Positions 4,201 to 6,474 of a stretch of 6,474 nucleotides of DNA are shown in pieces. The notes beneath the pieces are model-generated. The model was not told where the DNA came from. It was given only the letters and a program-made list of their open reading frames with translations, and made no database searches. Source of the DNA: Calditrichota bacterium (GTDB lineage: Bacteria; Zhuqueibacterota; Zhuqueibacteria; Oleimicrobiales; Geothermoviventaceae); assembly GCA_013152765.1 (NCBI GenBank), contig JAADFT010000121.1:1-6474 (forward strand), read 5' to 3'. Position 1 is the stretch's first letter, and the number at the start of each line of letters is the position of its first letter. The position numbers were made by a program, and so were the translations under genes.

Positions 4201-6474
4201 CGACCGAGGAAGTGGTGGCGGGCATCTGGGCCGAGATTCTGGGACTCGAGAAAGTCGGTGTTCACGACAATTTCTTCGAGCTCGGTGGCCATTCGTTGCT
4301 GGCCACGCAGGTGATTTCCAGGATCCGCGAGGCGTTCCAGATTGAGCTCCCCCTGCGGAACATCTTCGAGTCGCCGACCGTGGCCACCCTGGCTGAGCAA
4401 ATCGACCTGGCCAAGCAGGCAGCCGTAGGCCTTGAAGAACCACCGATCAAGCGCGTGCCGAGGGAAGGTCCGCTGCCGCTGTCCTTCGCTCAGCAGCGCC
4501 TGTGGTTCCTTGAGCAGCTCGAACCGGGCAGCCCCTTCTACAACATCCCGGATGCCGTGCGCATCAAGGGCGACCTTCGCGTGGACGTTCTGGAGCGGGC
4601 CATCAACGAAATCATTCGCAGACACGAGAGCCTGCGCACGCGCTTCGACACGGTGGATGGCAGGCCCGTGCAGATCATCCTGCCGGAGTTGCGTCTCAAT
4701 GTTCCCGTGGTGGATCTGACCGCTGTTCCGGCTGAAGAACGCGAAGACCTCGCGCTGACCCTGGCGCGCGAGGACGCGCAACGACCGTTCTCATTGGCGA
4801 ATCCACCTTTGCTGCGCGTCACGCTCCTCAAGTTGGACGAGCGCGACCACGTGGTTCTCTTCACGACTCACCACATCGTGTCGGACAACTGGTCCAGCAA
4901 CGTCCTCATTCAGGAAGTCGCCGCACTGTACGACGCTTTCCTGAACGACCGACCGTCGCCGCTACCCGAGCTGCCGATTCAGTACGCGGACTTCGCCGTC
5001 TGGCAGCGTGAGTGGCTGCAGGGCGAGGTACTGGAGAAGCACCTGGACTACTGGAAGAAGCAACTGGAGGGCGCACCGCCAGTTCTGGAGCTGCCCACAG
5101 ATCGCCCGCGACCGTCGGTGCAAACTTACAGCGGTTCGTACCAGACCTTCGAGCTTTCGGAGGAGCTCTCGAAGGCCATCCGGGAATTCAGTCAGGCGAA
5201 CGGTGCGACCCTGTTCATGACTTTGTTGGCGGCGTTCGACGCGCTGCTGGCCAGGTACTCGCGGCAACGCGACATCCTCGTCGGTACGCCGATCGCCAAC
5301 CGGAACCGGGCGGAAATCGAAGGCCTGATCGGCTTTTTCGTCAACACGCTGGTGCTACGCACGGATCTTTCTGGTGACCCATCTTTCCGCGAGCTGGTTA
5401 ATCGCGTGCGGGAAGTGGCGCTGGGTGCCTACGCGCACCAGGACGTTCCGTTCGAGCAGCTCGTCGAAGTCCTGCAGCCCGAGCGCGACATGAGCCACAG
5501 CCCGCTTTTCCAGGTGATGTTCGCGTTGCAGAACGCGCCTTTCCGTGCTCAGGAAATTTCGGCGGATCTGGTCCTGGAGCCTGTGGAGGCCCACAGCGGC
5601 ACAGCGAAGTTTGACCTCACGCTGTTCATGGTGGAAGAAGGCGAGCGTTTGGGCGGGGCCTTCGAGTACAACACCGATCTTTTCGATGATGAAACGATTT
5701 CGAGAATGATTCGGCACTTTGTCCGTCTCCTCGAAGCTGCGGTTACGGAGCCGGACAAGCCGGTGCTCAGTCTGGACATTCTCGACCAGGAGGAGCGAAC
5801 TCGCGTAGTACGGACCTGGAACGGGCCAAGCGTGGCGATTCCGCCCGAAGAGACCGTGCTGGATCTCATTCGGCAGCAGGTGGCCGAACACCCAGAGGAA
5901 CCCGCGGTTGTCCAGGGTGACGTTGTTTACTCGTACGCGGAGCTGGACCGCCGGTCGAACCTGCTCGCCGGGTTTCTGCAACGTGTGGGTGTCGGGCGAG
6001 AGTCGGTGGTAGCAATCTACCAGGAGCGCTCGCCAGATTTGATCGTGTCCTTGCTGGCTGTGCTGAAAGTGGGTGCGGCTTACCTGCCGATGGATCCCAG
6101 CTACCCGGCGGAGCGAATTCGCTACATGCTGGAGGATTCGGACGCGCGCGTGGTGCTTACGCAGGCGCGAGTGGCCGACTCGTTGCCGCTCATCGGTGCA
6201 GAGCTGGTGCTTGTGGATCTGGATTGGGACGAAATCGAGTTCTCGGCCACGCCACCGGCGGAGCCTCGGCTGCGTCCGGATGATCTGGCTTACGTGATTT
6301 ACACCTCCGGTTCGACCGGGAGGCCGAAGGGCACGCTGATTACGCACAGGGGTCTTCGGACCTACCTCGAGTGGGTGCGGACGGCGTACCCGCTCGACCG
6401 GGGAATTGGGAGCGTGGTTCATTCCACCATTGCCTTCGACGCTACGGTCACCGCTGTTTTCAGCCCACTCGTCA
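1167..6474 (+). CDS. Nonribosomal peptide synthetase, 3'-truncated (C-A-PCP-C-A...)
   Basis: A single uninterrupted frame starts at ATG 1167 and is still open at the right edge (1769 complete codons, then one base of the next). Domains in order are an N-terminal extension (1-32), C domain (33-468), A domain (469-996), PCP (1007-1085), linker, second C domain (1104-1538) and the start of a second A domain (1539-1769). Visible cores include HHIVSDG at 165-171, YTSGSTGRSKG at 641-651, NSFGLTE at 784-790, LGGHSLL with Ser1043, HHIVSDN at 1235-1241 and YTSGSTGRPKG from 1712. The protein takes the chain from the upstream synthetase, adds a residue predicted to be ornithine-like, then elongates with a second amino acid. 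It acts in the cytoplasm as one station of a multi-protein assembly line. No epimerization, methylation or release domain is seen up to the cut. The 4-bp overlap with the upstream gene indicates an operon. The start is supported by the overlap, the SD-like sequence and the C1 core beginning only 35 residues in. Confidence 0.97.
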   Translation, partial: MTSPLNNEVAVDRLQEEERLEFEPVAEDEVYVFPTSFAQRRLWFLDQFEPGSPYYNIPSAVRLRGRLDVRALERSVEAIVERHESLRTTFAMVDGEPVQVISPRSNVRLAIADLRSIKKEQREKEALDLANREARRPFDLSTGPLFRVTLLILDDDDTVLLLTMHHIVSDGWSMGVLIEEISTLYDAFSKGRPSPLPELPIQYADFAEWQREWLSGAVLEEQLNYWKERLGDIPPVLELPTDRPRPAVQSSRGSEESIVLPRDLTDRLKALGKEEGATLFMTLLAAFKALLYRYTGQEDISVGTPIANRNRGELERLIGFFVNTLVLRTDLSGDPSFREIVRRVREVALGAYAHQDLPFEMLVEALSPERDMSHNPLFQVMFILQNAPVKAKALHDVTLEMLDLKTGTSTFDLTMAVAESVSGLSVSVEYNTDIFDASTIRRLLKHYWRLLEAVTADPDAPVSRVDLLLPEEKHQILVEWNDTKREFPPDALVHRLFEARVEEAPDAVAVSFLGQTLTYRELNERANRLAHYLRGLGVGPEVPVGIAAERSLDMIVAVLGVIKSGGAYLPLDPAYPKERLAYMLQDSGAPVLVTQEHLLESLPRHEGKLVLLDAEWDEIAKQPAENPRNLVTRNNLVYTIYTSGSTGRSKGVMVQHGSLANAYLAWEEPYELRTQARSHLQMASFSFDVFSGDFVRALCSGGKLVLTPREFLLEPEKLYALMRKERVTIAEFVPAVLRTLVQYLEETGQDLSFMRVLIAGSDVWYVGEYERFKKLCGPETRLINSFGLTEATIDSTFFEGDLSGVAVERLVPIGRPFANTRIYILDRHLQPTPIGVPGEICVAGPGLARGYRNRPDLTAEKFIPDAFSGEAGARLYRTGDLARYLPDGNIEFLGRVDTQVKIRGYRIELGEIEAALSAHDAIRQVAVIVREDKPGDKRIVAYFVPAGGAAPTPGELRRYLLDRLPEYMVPSAFVELEALPLTPNGKVDRKALPKPDESARGFEETFVAPRTPTEEVVAGIWAEILGLEKVGVHDNFFELGGHSLLATQVISRIREAFQIELPLRNIFESPTVATLAEQIDLAKQAAVGLEEPPIKRVPREGPLPLSFAQQRLWFLEQLEPGSPFYNIPDAVRIKGDLRVDVLERAINEIIRRHESLRTRFDTVDGRPVQIILPELRLNVPVVDLTAVPAEEREDLALTLAREDAQRPFSLANPPLLRVTLLKLDERDHVVLFTTHHIVSDNWSSNVLIQEVAALYDAFLNDRPSPLPELPIQYADFAVWQREWLQGEVLEKHLDYWKKQLEGAPPVLELPTDRPRPSVQTYSGSYQTFELSEELSKAIREFSQANGATLFMTLLAAFDALLARYSRQRDILVGTPIANRNRAEIEGLIGFFVNTLVLRTDLSGDPSFRELVNRVREVALGAYAHQDVPFEQLVEVLQPERDMSHSPLFQVMFALQNAPFRAQEISADLVLEPVEAHSGTAKFDLTLFMVEEGERLGGAFEYNTDLFDDETISRMIRHFVRLLEAAVTEPDKPVLSLDILDQEERTRVVRTWNGPSVAIPPEETVLDLIRQQVAEHPEEPAVVQGDVVYSYAELDRRSNLLAGFLQRVGVGRESVVAIYQERSPDLIVSLLAVLKVGAAYLPMDPSYPAERIRYMLEDSDARVVLTQARVADSLPLIGAELVLVDLDWDEIEFSATPPAEPRLRPDDLAYVIYTSGSTGRPKGTLITHRGLRTYLEWVRTAYPLDRGIGSVVHSTIAFDATVTAVFSPLV
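1263..2570 (+). other. Condensation domain (M2)
   Basis: This C domain forms the peptide bond between the upstream chain and the M2 amino acid. All main cores are present in this protein: C1 SFAQRRLWFL at 36-45, C2 RHESLRTTF at 82-90, C3 MHHIVSDGWS with catalytic His166 and Asp170, C4 YADFAEWQ at 203, C5 VGTPIANRNR from 302 with IGFFVNTLVLRT from 318, C6 HQDLPFE at 354, and C7 YNTDIFD at 430. The catalytic HHxxxDG motif is intact. It probably condenses two L residues (LCL type), because the upstream PCP is GGHS and is not followed by an E domain. No N-terminal second His motif typical of dual C/E domains is seen. Length and motif spacing are normal for the family. Confidence 0.93.
2268..2312 (+). 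repeat. Near-identical block in M2 C domain, copy 1 (pairs with 5478-5522)
   Basis: These 45 bases around C6 (encoding PERDMSHNPLFQVMF) match 5478-5522 at 44 of 45 positions. The one difference is A at 2290 against G at 5500 (Asn versus Ser). Identity at synonymous sites is higher than in most of the rest of the two domains, which suggests a shared recent origin or gene conversion. Confidence 0.75.
2571..4154 (+). other. Adenylation domain (M2), ornithine-like specificity code
   Basis: This is a complete A domain of about 528 residues. Cores are A1 LTYRELNERANRLA at 517, A2 LGVIKSGGAYLPLDP at 559, A3 YTSGSTGRSKG at 641, A4 around SFSFD (Asp688), A5 NSFGLTE at 784, A7 YRTGDL at 876, A8 KIRGYRIELGEIE at 901 and A10 NGKVDR with Lys986. 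The pocket residues are D688, V689, G692, E731, L757, A759, S785, I793, D794 and K986, giving DVGELASIDK. This matches 8 of 10 positions of the ornithine code I recall for gramicidin S synthetase GrsB (DVGEIGSIDK). Asp688 should bind the substrate amine, and Glu731 suits a positively charged side chain. There are two departures from consensus: Ser instead of Pro in A3 (GRSKG) and Leu instead of Pro in A5 (FGLTE). Intervals 278-299 and 301-322 are each five residues longer than in GrsA, so positions 299 and 301 are the least certain. Lys or another basic residue is an alternative. Confidence 0.9.
4185..4421 (+). other. Peptidyl carrier protein domain (M2)
   Basis: This carrier domain sits between A and the second C domain. 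Its core DNFFELGGHSLLATQ places the phosphopantetheine attachment serine at codon 4293-4295 (residue 1043). The GGHS form and the direct passage into a C domain indicate that the loaded residue is not epimerized. It closely resembles the M1 carrier in the core and in the following helix (PLRxxFExPTVAxLA). Confidence 0.95.
4422..4475 (+). other. PCP-to-C inter-module linker
   Basis: About 18 residues join the M2 carrier to the M3 C domain. They contain IKRVPREGP (from base 4446), which leads directly into LPLSFAQQR. From the Ile of IKRV to the Ser of the C1 core is 12 codons here. The same landmarks across the junction between the two genes are 200 bp apart, because a C-terminal tail and an N-terminal extension lie there. 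Confidence 0.7.
4476..5780 (+). other. Condensation domain (M3) with altered HHxxxDN motif
   Basis: This C domain links the M2-bound chain to the M3 amino acid. Cores in protein numbering are C1 SFAQQRLWFL at 1106, C2 RHESLRTRF, C3 THHIVSDNWS with His1235, catalytic His1236, Asp1240 and Asn1241, then C4 YADFAVWQ, C5 VGTPIANRNR with IGFFVNTLVLRT, C6 HQDVPFE and C7 YNTDLFD at 1501. The Gly of HHxxxDG is replaced by Asn (codon AAC at 4887-4889), while both His and the Asp are kept. The domain aligns without gaps to the M2 C domain (3210-bp offset) through the C6 region, and with one extra codon after it. Catalysis is probably retained, since the essential second His and the structural Asp are present. 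It is probably LCL type, because no E domain precedes it. Confidence 0.92.
5478..5522 (+). repeat. Near-identical block in M3 C domain, copy 2 (pairs with 2268-2312)
   Basis: This is the second copy of the C6-region block, exactly 3210 bp downstream of the first and in the same codon phase, encoding PERDMSHSPLFQVMF. It is part of the module-level repeat of the synthetase and is not a mobile element. Confidence 0.75.
5781..6474 (+). other. Adenylation domain (M3), 3'-truncated after core A4
   Basis: This is the first 231 residues of an A domain. Cores are A1 YSYAELDRRSNLLA at 1590, A2 LAVLKVGAAYLPMDP at 1630, A3 YTSGSTGRPKG at 1712 (the ATP-binding P-loop, consensus form) and A4 with STIAFDATVTAVFSPLV at the very end. 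Only three pocket positions are readable: D1758 (235), A1759 (236) and T1762 (239). The Asp means an ordinary alpha-amino acid is expected. A T at 239 within FDxTVT occurs in the Asp/Asn-type codes I recall (such as DLTK...), but three positions cannot fix the substrate. The remaining domain and its carrier lie to the right of the window. Confidence 0.9.

Noticed and set aside
2841..4781. Long open frame on the minus strand (646 codons)
   Set aside because: It lies exactly opposite the M2 A domain, PCP and the start of the M3 C domain, whose motifs are unmistakable on the plus strand. Long antisense frames are expected opposite GC-rich codons, and the translation shows no domain I recognise.
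4476..5780. M3 C domain as an epimerization or dual C/E domain because of the altered motif
   Set aside because: The cores are those of an ordinary C domain and align gaplessly with the M2 C domain, and the preceding PCP is GGHS. An E domain would show HHxxxDGxSWR and lie after, not before, its own A-PCP partner.
5355..6422. Minus-strand open frame of 355 codons
   Set aside because: It is antisense to the M3 C and A domains. It has no recognisable motif and no room for an independent gene.
1..6474. Tailoring domains, thioesterase, transporter, regulator, RNA gene, CRISPR or mobile element
   Set aside because: I looked for these on both strands and saw none. All bases are accounted for by the two synthetase genes.

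Overview
The whole window is coding sequence on the + strand and belongs to a modular nonribosomal peptide synthetase (NRPS) assembly line. Neither end of the system is visible. The left edge cuts an adenylation (A) domain and the right edge cuts another, so at least one synthetase gene continues on each side. There is no gene-free stretch and I see no RNA gene, CRISPR array or mobile element. Base composition is moderately high in GC (about 60% by eye). TTA leucine codons at 1752, 1881 and 2841 argue against a typical Streptomyces. A GC-rich, non-actinobacterial, secondary-metabolite-rich bacterium (for example of myxobacterial or acidobacterial type) fits, but I cannot name the phylum.

Layout: (1) 1-1170 is the 3' end of one synthetase, made of the second part of an A domain, a peptidyl carrier protein (PCP) and a roughly 40-residue basic tail. 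(2) The next synthetase starts at 1167 with a 4-bp ATGA overlap and stays open to 6474, giving 1769 complete codons and no stop. Its order is a short acidic N-terminal extension, C-A-PCP (complete module), then C-A (second module, cut after core motif A4). Calling the three modules M1, M2 and M3, the visible order is M1 (A-PCP) / M2 (C-A-PCP) - M3 (C-A...).

How they work together: M1 would load an amino acid and hand its peptidyl chain across the protein-protein junction to the first C domain of the second protein. M2 adds its residue and passes the chain to M3 within the same polypeptide. Residues read from the A-domain pockets suggest an aromatic residue for M1 (partial code ...T V A A V C K, Phe/Tyr-like). 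M2 has an ornithine-like basic code (D V G E L A S I D K). For M3 only D-A-T can be read before the window ends. Both PCPs carry GGHS rather than the GGDS form typical before epimerization domains, and no E, methyltransferase, oxidase or thioesterase domain is visible, so this stretch should add unmodified L residues.

Points worth a second look are the Orn-like M2 pocket in an A domain with altered A3 and A5 cores, the Gly-to-Asn change in the catalytic motif of the M3 C domain, the charge-complementary tail and head at the gene junction, and the near-gapless 3210-bp spacing of the M2 and M3 modules with a 45-bp block that differs at one base. Nothing here falls outside the known NRPS paradigm. 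The novelty, if any, lies in the peptide made.
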